Positions 9,331 to 20,339 of a DNA stretch of 64,000 bases are shown here, in pieces. Under the pieces are notes generated by a model. That model was not told where the DNA came from. It saw only the letters and a list, made by a program, of their open reading frames with translations, and made no database searches. Source of the stretch: Cuscuta epithymum (Eukaryota; Streptophyta; Magnoliopsida; Solanales; Convolvulaceae); the NCBI GenBank assembly GCA_945859915.1, contig CAMAPF010000142.1, positions 926,501 to 990,500 on the forward strand, read 5' to 3'. The position numbers and the translations under genes were made by a program. Within the stretch, counting starts at the first letter, position 1. Each line of letters starts with the position of its first letter.

Positions 9331-11023
9331 AGCCCCACATCTACTCCAAGATTCTCTTCCGAAGCGAATAAATCTAGCGAACATGACTCCTCGCCAGAAT
9401 CCCCACCCCTTCGGGTAAGAACTCTAGCAGACTTATATGAGTCTACTGACGTCTATGAAACATGCAACTTTTGTTCCTTGGAGCCACATAGTTACACTGA
9501 AGCCTCCAAAGAAAAAGTTTGGATTAAAGCAATGGAGGAGGAGATAAAAATGATAGAAAAGAATGATACTTGGGAAATGGTAGATCTTCCACATAACAAA
9601 GAGGTTATTGGAGTCAAATGGGTGTACAAAACGAAACTGAACCCTGATGGCTCAATTAAGAAGCATAAGGCAAGGCTGGTTGCAAAGGGGTATGCTCAAA
9701 TACCGGGAGTTGACTACACAGAGACGTTTGCACCAGTTGCCCGGATGGATACAATAAGAACACTCATAGCTCTTGCAGCTCAAAAGAAATGGAAAATTTA
9801 TCAGCTAGACGTTAAATCAGCCTTTCTAAATGGAGAACTAAGAGAAGAAGTGTATGTAGAGCAACCAGAAGGATTCATCAAAGAAGAAGGAAAAGTTCTT
9901 CGTCTAAAGAAAGCACTTTACGGGCTCAAACAAGCTCCACGAGCCTGGTATAGCAAGATTGATGGATACTTCACCCGTCAAGGGTTCAGGAGGAGCAAGA
10001 ACGAGGCTACACTATACATCAAATCCCAAGGTAAATCTGACATTCTCATCATCTCTCTATATGTTGATGACTTAATTGTCACGGGAAATAATTCAAAATT
10101 AATTGAAGAATTTAAGAGAGACATGATGAACACCTTTGAGATGAGTGACTTGGGATTAATGCATTACTTCCTTGGCATAGAGATAAGTCAAGAAGAAGAA
10201 GGCATCTTCTTATCTCAAGAAAAATATATTAAGGACATGCTAAAGAAGTTCAAAATGCAAGACTGCAAAGCCGTCGTTACTCCGTTGGTTCCTAATGAGA
10301 AATTAAAGAAAGAAGATGGGTCAAAACCAACGGATGCTACCAATTACCGGAGTTTGATTGGGAGTCTACTCTACTTAACGGCTACGAGGCCGGACATAAT
10401 GTATGCTACAAGCTTGCTCTCGAGGTTCATGGAAAGTCCAACTGAGACTCATTATGGAGCGGCAAAGAGACTCCTTAGGTACCTACAAGGAACCATCAAT
10501 TATGGTATTTGGTACAAAACAAGTCCTGACTCACGACTAAGTGGATATAGCGACAGTGATTGGGCTGGATCTCAAGATGACATGAAAAGCACCTCCGGTT
10601 ACGCATTTAAGCTGGGTTCGGGAATTTTCTCATGGGGATCAAAGAAGCAAGATTCTGTTGCACTATCTTCAGCCGAAACCGAGTATGTTGCAGCAGCCGG
10701 AGCAGCGTGCCAAGCTATATGGCTAAAAAGAATATTAGAAGACATGGGAGAATTGCAAACTTCTGCGACTGAGATATTCTGCGACAACAAGTCGGCTATT
10801 GCGATGGCTAAAAAATCCAGTTCAGCACAATCGCGCAAAGCACATCGATATCAAGTATCACTTCTTGAGAGATGTTCAAGCAAAGGGGCATATTGAGATG
10901 AGGTACTGCCTAACAGAAGAACAATTGGCAGATATTTTCACGAAGGCATTGCCAAGAGACAGGTTCCAGTTTCTGCGAAGAATGCTTGGAGTCACCGACA
11001 AATGCATCAAGGAGGAGTATTAA
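9331..11023 (+). pseudogene. copia reverse transcriptase and RNase H (frameshifted)
   Basis: The reverse transcriptase begins near 9500. It shows WVYKTKLNPDGSIKKHKARL, the LDVKSAFLNG motif with the first catalytic Asp, and YVDDLIVTG with the catalytic Asp pair near 10060-10085. RNase H follows with GYSDSDWAG, the SSAETEY motif and a CDNKSA motif. A one-base expansion in a run of A near 10811 shifts the frame, so the C-terminal part (KHIDIKYHF to the stop at 11021-11023) is read in another frame. Copy DNA synthesis by this copy's own product is therefore unlikely. The purine tract AAGGAGGAG (11009-11017) overlaps the end of the frame. Confidence 0.92.
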
Positions 11024-11978
11024 ATAGTGATGCATTTATCTAGAATATTCTATGTAGTTAAAGCTAGAAATGTTCTAGAGAGTTAATGGACATAATGTTC
11101 TAGAGAATTCTTAAGTAGAGTCTAGAGTTATTAGAAGTAGAATAATCTAGATTCCTAGCATTTAATAAGGATCTAGAATGATCCTCTAGCACCTATAAAT
11201 ATGATCCATTGTACTCATTTGCAAACCAAGCAAACCAAGAAACATCAATACAATATATCTTTTCTAGAGACAAGAGCTCTACTCTAAAACACCTCCTCTA
11301 CACTACACCCAATGTTCTAAAAGGCGCTAGGCGCTAGTCGGGCGCCAGCCCAGCGCCTAGCGCCTAGGCGGCTAGGCGGACGCCTAGGCGGGGATTAGTC
11401 GGAGACATAGAAATTTCAATTTTATCTATATTTTTGCATAAATATGATAAGTAAGATTGTATTTTTGTGTGTATAAAATACATATATACATATACATTAG
11501 CAAACATAAATGATAGAATTATCACATTTAATCATACGTAGTATATGATAACTAATCACTTAACTTTATTATGTTATAAATATAAATAATGATAAAACTT
11601 AGGTATATATACAAACATATATAGTTTTATCTTAATTTACAACTTCATTTCTTTATATTCATGGCTAAAGTTAAAGTACGTATATCGCTTAGAAAATTAA
11701 AATTGAAAAGTAAAGTAATGTTCGGCGAATCTAGACGGCCTAGGCGGCTGATTAGGCGCTCTATGCGGGCAACTAGGCGCCATAGGCGGCCGACTAATTC
11801 ACCTAGACGACAAACCAATTAGTCGGAGCGCCTAGACGAAAATCGGGGCGCCTGGCCACCGCCTAGCGCCTAGGCGGGGACTAGTCGGACGCCTAGAACG
11901 ATTTTTAGAACAGAGACTACACCTCACTAAAATCACTTAACATATTCATATACCAACAACCTCTTCTATTTTCTAACA
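11018..11978 (+). repeat. 3' LTR of the copia element, split by a hAT MITE
   Basis: The LTR runs 11018-11309 and resumes at 11924 after the inserted MITE and its 8-bp duplication, ending CTAACA at 11978. Apart from the insertion it is almost identical to the 5' LTR; the two differences seen are A/C and C/T substitutions. Confidence 0.93.
11310..11915. mobile_element. hAT-type MITE, copy 1 (TSD ACTACACC)
   Basis: A 606-bp insertion starting CAATGTTCTAAAAGGCGC and ending ATTTTTAGAACAGAG, flanked by the 8-bp repeat ACTACACC (11302-11309 and 11916-11923), the hAT signature. Its outer ~90 bp on each side are GC-rich, with many copies of GGCGCCTAGGCGG-like subterminal motifs. The ~300-bp middle is AT-rich and non-coding. 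A second copy lies at 51332-51852. It lacks a transposase, so it needs an autonomous relative. Confidence 0.92.
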
Positions 11979-12149
11979 CACCCGCAGCTTTCAGTCAGCT
12001 TTCCGGTGCTAGCTATTTCAAGTGTTTGCTTGGGCGATTGTTTCTCGGTTCCTCCTCCTTCTTTCTTGACTTCTTGCCGCATGGCATGTTCCATCCAATT
12101 TTGCACCTCCCAAACTAATGGTATATGTATATATGTTTATATGCACCTC
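11979..12149. other. Possibly unique flanking DNA, no gene recognised
   Basis: This continues the sequence interrupted at 6652 by the copia insertion. It is pyrimidine-rich (for example CGGTTCCTCCTCCTTC). No convincing ORF or RNA gene was seen. Confidence 0.4.
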
Positions 12150-12510
12150 ACGGAATTGAAGCCTCGTCTCAATATGTCCGTTTCACAGCCTTCCCAACAC
12201 AATTTTCGATCAATGACATGTTTTGAACATTTTTCTCATCAAATCTAATTTATTTTCACCAAATTTCATCTTAAAATTCAAGCGAAAAGACATTTAAATA
12301 GAGTATTGAAAACCATTTTATATACATATAAAATGCAGTTAACTTTCAAAAATCATTTGACTGTCTTTCCGATGGAATTTTTAGCTGAAATTTAGTATGG
12401 ATAAACTAGACTTGATGAAGAACATGCTCAAAAAGTTTCATAAAAAAATTCCACTGGGAAGGGGCCCAAACGCCGAGTTCCGTACGGAGTTCCGTTTTTA
12501 AAGGTCCTGA
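12150..12510. repeat. Degenerate foldback element, copy 1
   Basis: This is an old member of the foldback family seen at 18 kb and 39.6-41.3 kb. The right arm is clear: CAAATGATTT-like start, CTGAAATTTAGTATGG, TAAACTAGACTTGATGA, and a CCACTGGGAAGG end. The left arm is its diverged reverse complement, and the centre has a TATATACATATA stretch. It has no coding capacity. Confidence 0.6.
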
Positions 12511-13616
12511 CATAAACTTTCCTCTATATATTTTTCATTTATATGTATGTATGACTAATATATATACTCACGTGCGTGTATTTCAAAACAAATTGTTAAA
12601 TTTTCCAAATTACAATTATGGGTTTCATCTCACAACCATAATTACTACGCAGTACATATATACGTAGTACCGTACTTGAGATCTATATATTTTTAGTCAG
12701 ATGATGACCCACATATATACTTCAATTACTTCTCCCTTCAAAAATGATTTCTACATACATTATTTTCCACGTTCTCATTATGAAATATTGAAAATAGTAA
12801 TCTCAACTACTATTGTCGGTCCGCTATTGATAATCTCAATGATTATTTAATTTTTGAGTGGTCCCAACAATGGGAATCATTTTCTTAAAATAGTCCCTAT
12901 CCAGCTATAACGTGTGAAGCTGGCCGGTATAATGTCATTTTTAAATGAGAACTAAGCGTACACTATAAATAATCCAACTATAGTCGATCTTTTTTTATTA
13001 ATCCCAATTTTCGGAAGATGTAGAAATACTTTTATAAATTTCCAAACTAAATATTTCTAAACATGCAAAAATAATTACGGAATTCTACAAAGTACCGAGG
13101 TTAAATAAAATATTTTTTAGTCATTTTTAAATTTATTTTCACTAACATTTTTTTTTCTTTTCATTTTTCCCGAGTTGATGTGTTACCAATTTATGATTTT
13201 GTATTATTTTCCTTTGTTGAAATTTACTCCATACATTTTTATTTTCCAAAATACACTCTAATCAAAACTTTTAGGATTTAGAGCTTTTTTATACCCTTTT
13301 TCACAAAAAGTATTTTATTTTTTATGCTATCTTAATTCTAAAAATCTAAATTTTCCATTTTTTCAATGTAGTATTTTAATTTATTTCTATTTTTATTTAT
13401 TTTATATAATTACATCCTGTAAATTATATGATATAGCTTATCGTTTAATTTTAAGATTTGGGGTATAAATGCGTTTTGGCTATTTTTAATAAAAAGGTAT
13501 TAGTATTCTAATTGTAAATTATCATTCAAATAGTGAAAATATAGAAAAAAATGTAAATAACTTGAAAATAACGATGAAAATGTATGATAGAGCATAAAAA
13601 GAGGGAGATATTCACT
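12511..13616. other. AT-rich non-coding stretch
   Basis: About 1.1 kb of AT-rich DNA with scattered stops in all frames. No LTR ends, inverted repeats or gene were recognised. Confidence 0.4.
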
Positions 13617-13822
13617 AAATAGGAGTAAAAATGTTTTGAAATTCCAAAATAGGTTTTTCATGTTTTTATTTCCTAAATACGAGTAATTTTTGTAAAGTTT
13701 AGCATTATCAAGCTTTAAACATAGTAGTTTTTTCCAAACATGGCAAAAATTACTTCTATTTAGAGAATAAAAACATGAATTTCCTATTTTGGAATTTCAA
13801 AACATTTCTACTCCTATTCCGA
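13617..13822. mobile_element. Palindromic MITE, copy 1
   Basis: The arms are reverse complements of about 90 bp: AGGAGTAAAAATGTTTTGAA and ACATGAATTTCCTATTTTGG on the right mirror the left arm with few mismatches. A related copy lies at 55184-55400. It is non-coding and would fold into a hairpin. No clear target duplication was identified. Confidence 0.65.
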
Positions 13823-14115
13823 GCAATTTCAACAGAAAGAGAGAAAAGTAAGGAAACTTATGTATATACTACGGTCTATGTGTAAATGAAAAATTTTACA
13901 AAAAATAGGAAGGTTGTGCATGTAATAAAATATTTCCATGAAAGTATATATGGCAATTCAATAGATAAACTATTTTTTAGGTATGTTATATTATTTTTGT
14001 ATTAATAAAATAAATGTACTAGTGATTATACAAAAGGGTAGAATAATAGGAAAAAAGAACATATATTACTCATATTTTGAGAGTAAAAATGCTGCAGTTC
14101 TATTATTGCATTTAC

Positions 14116-14454
14116 TATTATAGGAAGAATAAAGAATGCAATAAAAATGCAACTCTAAAACTCTCTCTATTAATGAAAAGATTAAAGTGACTTAAATAGC
14201 TAGCCATTACAATACTTGAGATGGGGCTCGTGTTTTTCAGTAACTATCATGCCTAGAAACGTGGCTATCATGACTCCAATACTTGTCTAACAAACTGATA
14301 ATTTAATCTAACAATTATGAATAATTCAGCTCCTAAAAACTAGGTAACAGGCTTAGATTTATTCAATAAATAATAAACTTTAGTAATTAATTAATTATAC
14401 GTGCATGGCTATGCATGACACGACTAAACTAGTTCAAGTTGATCACTCGCAACA
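14116..14454 (-). repeat. 3' LTR of the minus-strand copia element
   Basis: The plus-strand sequence runs from TATTATAGGAAG to CACTCGCAACA. It matches 17268-17595 over its whole length with scattered differences and small indels. Confidence 0.88.
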
Positions 14455-14459
14455 CATCC

Positions 14460-17020
14460 CCTTGATTCAAGCTTGCATGTGCCAATTGTTCGCATGAAAT
14501 GTTGGTGCTTGACTTGATTGAGAGCTTTAGTAAACAAATATGCATTTTGAGAGTTAGTGCCACAAAATTGCAAACTAATTTTTTTCTTTGCTACCAACCT
14601 CCTAATGAAGTGATATTGCACATCAATATGTTTACTTCTTGCATGGAATCCTGGATTCTTTGCCATTGCAATAGTGGATTTGTTGTCACGCCAGACTTCA
14701 GGAATATCCACTTGAGCACAACAGAGATCCTTTAGCAACTTCTTTAACTAAAGAGCTTGCTTTGCTGCAGCTCCTGCAGGCACATATTCTGCTTCTGATG
14801 AGGAGAGTGCAATTGTATCTTGATTCTTTGAACTCCAGGTAATGACTTCAGATCGTATATCAAACACAGAACAAAAAGTGTTTCTCCTATCATCCACACA
14901 TCTTGCCCAATCACTATCAGTGTAGCCCCTTAGCTTAAATTTTTTGACACTTTTGTACCAAATGCCACACTAAATTGTGTGTGCAACATACTTTAGTATT
15001 CGCTTTGCTTCGTCAAAGTGCTGCATTATAGGACAATGCAAGTACCTAGACACAACACTAACACAAAAACAAATGTCTGATCTAGTGTGTGTAAGGTAGT
15101 TCAGTCCGCCCACCAAACTTCTAAATAGCCTTTCATAAGCTTTTCCACTTCCATCATTAAGTTGTAACTTTTCATTTGCATTCATGGGTGTACTTACATT
15201 CTCACAATTCTCCAAAAGAAATCTTTTGAACAATTCACAAGCATACTTCCTTTGACATAAAAAACATCATCCCTACTTTGTTTGACTTCCAAACCAAGGA
15301 AGTATTGCAAAACTCCAAAATCAGTCATTTCAAACGCATGCATCATAGAGTTCTTGAATTCATCAGCCAAGTCTTTTGAGGGACTACAATATATAATATC
15401 ATCAACATATAGGCAAGCTATAATGAACTCATTCATACCTCGCTTCTTCACATATATAGTAGGCTCATTCTCACTTCTATTGAAACCTGTTTTGTTGAAA
15501 AAGGAATCAATCTTTCTCTACCACACCCTAAGGGTTTGTTTTAAGCCATGAAGGGTCTTTTTCAACATGTACACCTTTTCTTCTTCTCCTTCTCTAACAA
15601 AGCCTTATGGCTGCTTAACAAATACTTCCTCTTGTAGCTCTCCATTTAAGAAAGCTTAATTGACATCTAGTTGGAATACTTGCAATCCCCATTGAGAACC
15701 TAGTTCCAACACAATTCTTACCCTCTCAAACCTTGCAACTGGAGAAAAGGTTTCTTCATAATCTATTTCTTCCTATTGAGCATACCCCTTTGATACTAAA
15801 CATGCCTTGTGCTTTAATATACTCACATCTGAATTGTACTTTGTTCTGTACACCCACTTAAGGAATATGACATTCTTGCCTTCTAGTAGACACACTAGCT
15901 CCCATGTGTCATTGTTTTGGATTGATTTAATTTCCTCCTTCATTGCTCCTTGATATTCACTCTGAGTGATTGCTTCCTCAAATCCTGTTGGTTCAGTGGC
16001 AACTGGGACTGAGTCATAATTTTCAAAAATATTAACTAGAGTTCTTCCTCGGGTTGGAGGTGTTTCACTTGAGGCAGATGTTGGTGATGAAGAGCTTGAA
16101 TTGCTAGAAGATGGTGATACTAATGGTGGTGATGTCTCTGGTGGACTTGAATCTAATTCGGCAGGAGCATGATCACCATTCTCTTCCTCAAATGAGATAG
16201 TTCTTACAACAGTTTCGTGAAGTGCTGCTCAAATTTCCATCTTGCATCCTCATCAAAGATCACATTCCTGCTAATAACAATTTTGCTAGACACTGAATGG
16301 TATAATCTATAGACTTTGGACTTAGTTGAATAGCCAACAAGTATACACTTTTCAGCTTTATCGTCTAGCTTAGTCCTTAAGTTTATCATAACATATGCAA
16401 TGGATCCAAAAACTCTTTAATTGACTTACAGGTGGTTTCTTCAGTCTCCAAACTTCGAATTGACTTTGTGCATGGTAATCCATGCACAAAGTCCTTTTAA
16501 CTCATAAGTCTCATCCCTTGAGAGTTCAAATATCCATACCTTAGATGCCACAATGTTGTACCTTCATCTCCTTTGACAACAAGTGCTCTTTCTGCACTTC
16601 CTATCAGATTAAGTGGGAAGACTTTATTTTTTCCATAGTAATTTTCATGATTGTCTCATTACTTTTCTTCTAATTAATGACACACATATCATCTTCAAAC
16701 ATCACAGAATATCCTCCACTCACAAGCTGTCCTACACTGAATTTTTTTGAATCCTTTCGTTTTGGGATGTATCTTCTTTGCCTTGAAAAGCCTTTTCCTC
16801 TCTTTCTTCATCTTTGGTTGTCCTCTCTTCATAAGCTTGAAGAGAACCTTTTAGTTCATCAAAGGTGTATAACTCCATGTCTTTAGACTCTTCTATCGTT
16901 GATAATATATGTACATACTTCTTTGAGAGACTCCTCAACACCTTGCTTACTCTTTGTTGAGACTTTACCTCCTCTCCATAGGACCTCATCTGATGCACAA
17001 TTGTTGTAATCCTATAGAGG
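14460..17020 (-). pseudogene. Remnant copia gag-pol, minus strand
   Basis: Pieces occur in the correct order from right to left. A gag segment (16732-16998) contains an STIEESKD motif typical of copia gag. A C-terminal integrase segment (16204-16389) has CILVGYSTKSKVYRLY. Reverse transcriptase pieces follow: LYVDDIIY with the Asp pair near 15410, FLGLEVKQ, and NYLTHTRSDICF near 15090. RNase H remains at 14424-14738 (DNKSTIAMAKNP and KHIDVQYHF). Stops and shifts separate the pieces, and the zinc knuckle, protease and catalytic integrase core are deleted between about 16400 and 16700. It cannot encode function. Confidence 0.88.
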
Positions 17021-17267
17021 TAATATTGTGCATTTTGTAAGTGTCCTTCACCTGAGAGTTTTCAAACTCCTTTTTGAGAGATTGCAGCCTGACTGCAATT
17101 ACCTTCTTATCTCACATGTATTCTTGTTTAAGAATACTTCATGATATAGATCAGAGGCCGCTGCAATATGTGGACTTCATCATCCAAGGTTTGTTGAATG
17201 AAGTAAAGAGCCTTTGCGTCCTTCTTTCTTTTATCCCTTCGACCTTGATCTGATTCCTCTGGTTCAA

Positions 17268-17595
17268 TGTTAAAGGAAGAATAAAGAATGCAATAAGACT
17301 GCAGCTCTAAAACTCTCTCTATTAATGAAAAGATTAAAGTGGCTTAAATAGACATTACAATACTTGAGACGGGGCTCATGTTTTCCAGTAACTATCATGC
17401 CTAGAAACGTGGCTATCATGACTCCAATACTCGTTTAACTAACTGATAACTTAATCTAACAGTTATGCATAATTCAGCTCCTAAAAACTAGGTAACATAC
17501 TTAAACTTATTCAATAAATAATAAACTTTAGTAATTATACGTGCATGGCTATGCATGACACGACTCAACTAGTTCAAGTTTGATCACTCGCAACA
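17268..17595 (-). repeat. 5' LTR of the minus-strand copia element
   Basis: The plus-strand sequence runs from TGTTAAAGGAAG to CACTCGCAACA. Just outside it, a weak match to the initiator-Met PBS (GGAATCAGATC on the minus strand) is visible near 17250. Confidence 0.85.
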
Positions 17596-17600
17596 TTTAG

Positions 17601-18164
17601 GATTGATATTAGTCCTATTTAGGCTTGGCTAATAGGAGTTGATTCTGAATGTTTATGCGGATGCGTAGGACTATTCTTTTCAAAATTAGTACAACAGAAC
17701 ATGCCAGAATTGTGCGGCCGGAAAAGTGAAAAAGAAAAGATAGTGAAGTGTTTTGCTCCGGTCTTTTATAATAAAGGATGATTATTTTCCAAAAAATGAA
17801 AAATAAAATAAAAGATGCTTATATTATGGCAATGTAAATAAACTTGTGCATGCATGCAGATAAGGCAAGAGTGGGACAATGTGTGGGGAAGTGTAGCGAC
17901 ATTTGCGTGCAGTAGGCCAGAAAAATCTCAGAGGACGACGACTAGCTAAGCTACTCCATATGATCCTTAGCTACCCGACCAGTCGGCCACTACTTTTTTG
18001 CGCGCGCAACTACATTAAATTCGCAAACAAATTTTGCATGGTCCCGCCCTTTTTTTTCTTCAAACCATTAATAATAATACAAACAACTTATTAATATTAA
18101 TTAAGCTGGTGCCCATATATAAATAACAAAGTAAATTTATATGTATATACGTATATAGGAAAAA
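17601..18164. other. Non-coding stretch, no element recognised
   Basis: About 560 bp of mixed composition between two elements. No ORF or terminal repeat is convincing. Confidence 0.35.
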
Positions 18165-18557
18165 TATCATGTTCGGTCAGCCAGAAGGACAGGATGCTCC
18201 ATCCGGCCGCCGCCATTTGGGGCGGTTCCGGTGGAAATTGTTTATGAAATTTTTAAGCATGTTCCTCATCAAGCCTAGTTTGTCCATATAATATTTCAGC
18301 TAAAAGTTCAACCGGGAAGGCACTTAAATAATTTTTTTAAGATAATTGCGCCAAAATATACATATAAAAAGCAGTTATTTTCAAAAAATGATTTGACTGC
18401 CTTCCCGAGTGAATGTTTAGATGAAATTTGATGGACATAAACTAGAATTGATGAGGAACATGCTCAAAACATTTCATAAAAAATGCCACCGGGACACGCC
18501 CGAAATGGTGGCGTCCGGACAGAGCATCCTGTCCCTCTGGCCGGATAGGATCTTTTT
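18165..18557. repeat. Foldback element, copy 2
   Basis: It has long inverted arms of about 170 bp. The left arm has GGTCAGCCAGAAGGACAGGA...; the right arm ends CCTGTCCCTCTGGCCGG. The inner parts of both arms carry CTAGTTTGTCCAT/ATGGACATAAACTAG. The centre near 18350 has an AT-rich ATATACATAT loop. Immediately after it, 18560-18650 is a further partial arm of the same family, interrupted by the solo LTR at 18651. Confidence 0.8.
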
Positions 18558-18650
18558 CTGAGCTCAAAAATTTTCATCAAAAAATTCCACCAAGAACCAC
18601 CCCAAACGACGGCGGCCAAATGGAGTTTCTCGTCCCTCCAGCTGGACAGG

Positions 18651-19356
18651 TGTTGAGGTTTATTCCTTCAACCCTCGGGTTCAACACGTAAGCCCAAGAG
18701 TTTCGAGTGGAGTGTGTGTGAAGAAACCAGCCCAACCAACAAGTGAGACGGATTAAGAAACAGTAAGTAGCAAGTAAGAGATTAGGTATTATTAATCAGT
18801 TAATAACTCCCCAATACAATACTTTCGCTAAGGCTCGTCGGCCGTTCGTCTTACAAGGCAGTAGAAGAGCTGCGAGTAAGAATGCTATAAGCTAGAATGC
18901 TAAGAATAGTAAGTTGTCAACCCCTTACAATGAAATAAATGCTGCTATTTATACCACCAATGGGCAGCTGGCTATGCTGATGTGGAGGCTTGTGTGTGGC
19001 TGGTGTCCCAACCACCAAATCTCCGGCATTAAGTGCGCTTCCCGCCAGAATCTGGGTTTCCCGCCTAGTTGTGGGGACGTTCGTCCAGTCCGGATAAGGG
19101 AGACCTGCTCCTGGTGATATTGCAAAGGGTAATGGGCCGTTCGTATCCCGGCCCTTAGATGATTTGTCATACATGTTGGACTGGCTCCAAGTGATAATGG
19201 CTTCCGGAGGCGACGTTCGTCGCCATTGCGTCTGTCTGTGGATCTGATCCACTTGCCTTTTACGGACGTTCGTCCGAGTGGGCTGCACCGCCCAGGAAGA
19301 CGTTCGTCTTGGTCGAGGTGAATGGGCCGGCCCATGTGCTGGTCATCAACCCAACA
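18651..19356 (-). mobile_element. Solo LTR of a Tat-lineage gypsy element (TSD ACAGG)
   Basis: On the minus strand this 706-bp LTR starts TGTTGGGTTGATGACC and ends AATAAACCTCAACA. It matches the 3' LTR of the Tat element at 38796-39607. A perfect 5-bp duplication ACAGG (18646-18650 and 19357-19361) shows that a full element inserted and was later reduced to one LTR by unequal recombination. A TATA box (TATAAATA) lies on the minus strand at about 18947-18955. Upstream of it are several GACGTTCGTC dyads at 19076-19310. Confidence 0.93.
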
Positions 19357-19361
19357 ACAGG

Positions 19362-20339
19362 ATAATTCCTATATGTGTGTGTGGTTGATTTGTCATTGTC
19401 TCATTGAGAAAATAAGTCTTGATTTGAAACAAAAATAAAATACTCCGTAATACGGAGTATATAGTACTCCTGGGGTATATATGGGTAAACCCTGAATCAC
19501 AAGCACATACTATCTATCCAATAACGTTGTTCACATGATGATCGAGTTTTTGATAAATTTTATAAAGACTGTATTTTATAAATATCAAATTTAAGAATAC
19601 ATTTGACAAAAATTAAATTTAAGATCGAAAATGTTATATGCGCAAAATTACAACATAACGCACTATTAAATAGAACTAGTGCATGTAACACCCGGGGCAT
19701 GCCCCAGTGATGTCACTTTGATAAGTATAAAATTAGTAAATATCAATAGAATATGAGAATCATACTACATACAAAAGGAAGAAAAACACAGGTAATTTTC
19801 TACCCAAATAACGAGTCCAAAGTGAGTTTAAGGGGGTTAAGCGTAAATCACAAGTATTGTTGCAATTCAATTCAATGACTATCAAAGGTCTGCCAGCTTT
19901 TTTAAATTTGACTCGGTTAATAATTAAAGCAACGTATTCAATTAAATTGAATTCCTACATTAAATGATATAATCTATGATTTTTTCAATATTTCCATGCA
20001 TACACAATAATATAGAGTATATAATATACGAAATATATATACACACAACAAATGTCCGCACGGCAATTGACAAACTTCAATAATAAGGGACTTGATTACA
20101 ATTTCTACTATGGTACTTTTATTAGAGTTCCTATATCCTACAACCGAATGTACGTACATCCAGCTCAATTAACAAAACAGTCCACTAACTAGTACAGCCC
20201 ATAATAAAAGGCTCATTTTAATCTGTTGCTCTAACCCTGCTTTAACCCGGTCAGTAACTTCATTCGTTTATGTCCCGCATCTTCCACTCAACATTCCTTC
20301 TTCTTTACTTCATATTTCTTTTTTTCTCTTATATCTATA
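19362..20339. other. AT-rich DNA without a recognised gene
   Basis: About 1 kb, including a local palindrome near 19441-19470 (ACTCCGTAATACGGAGT) and a short TGTAACACCCGGGGC near 19685 that resembles an LTR start. Nothing further was supported. Confidence 0.35.

Larger units (their letters stand above)
6653..11978 (+). mobile_element. Ty1/copia retrotransposon, recent but defective (TSD CACCC)
   Basis: This is a full-length element with LTRs at 6653-6999 and 11018-11978 (the second enlarged by a MITE), PBS 7002-7013, polypurine tract 11009-11017 and a perfect 5-bp duplication CACCC (6648-6652 and 11979-11983). Domain order is gag, protease, integrase, reverse transcriptase, RNase H, which defines copia. 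The two LTRs differ at only about 2 of 347 positions once the MITE is removed, so the insertion is young. The reading frame nevertheless has one nonsense codon and two frameshifts. Both LTRs start TA rather than TG, so the template already carried that change. Confidence 0.95.
14116..17595 (-). mobile_element. Old deleted Ty1/copia element, minus strand
   Basis: LTRs lie at 14116-14454 and 17268-17595, and both end GCAACA on the plus strand. The flanking 5-mers are TTTAC (14111-14115) and TTTAG (17596-17600), a target duplication with one change. On the minus strand a purine tract (AAGGGGATG) precedes the 3' LTR. The internal region is only about 2.8 kb against 4 kb or more in complete elements, and the protease and most of the integrase are missing. 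LTR divergence and many broken frames show that it is much older than the element at 6653. Confidence 0.88.

Noticed and set aside
12006..12248. 80-codon plus ORF
   Set aside because: It overlaps the degenerate foldback arm and shows no family resemblance or coding bias.
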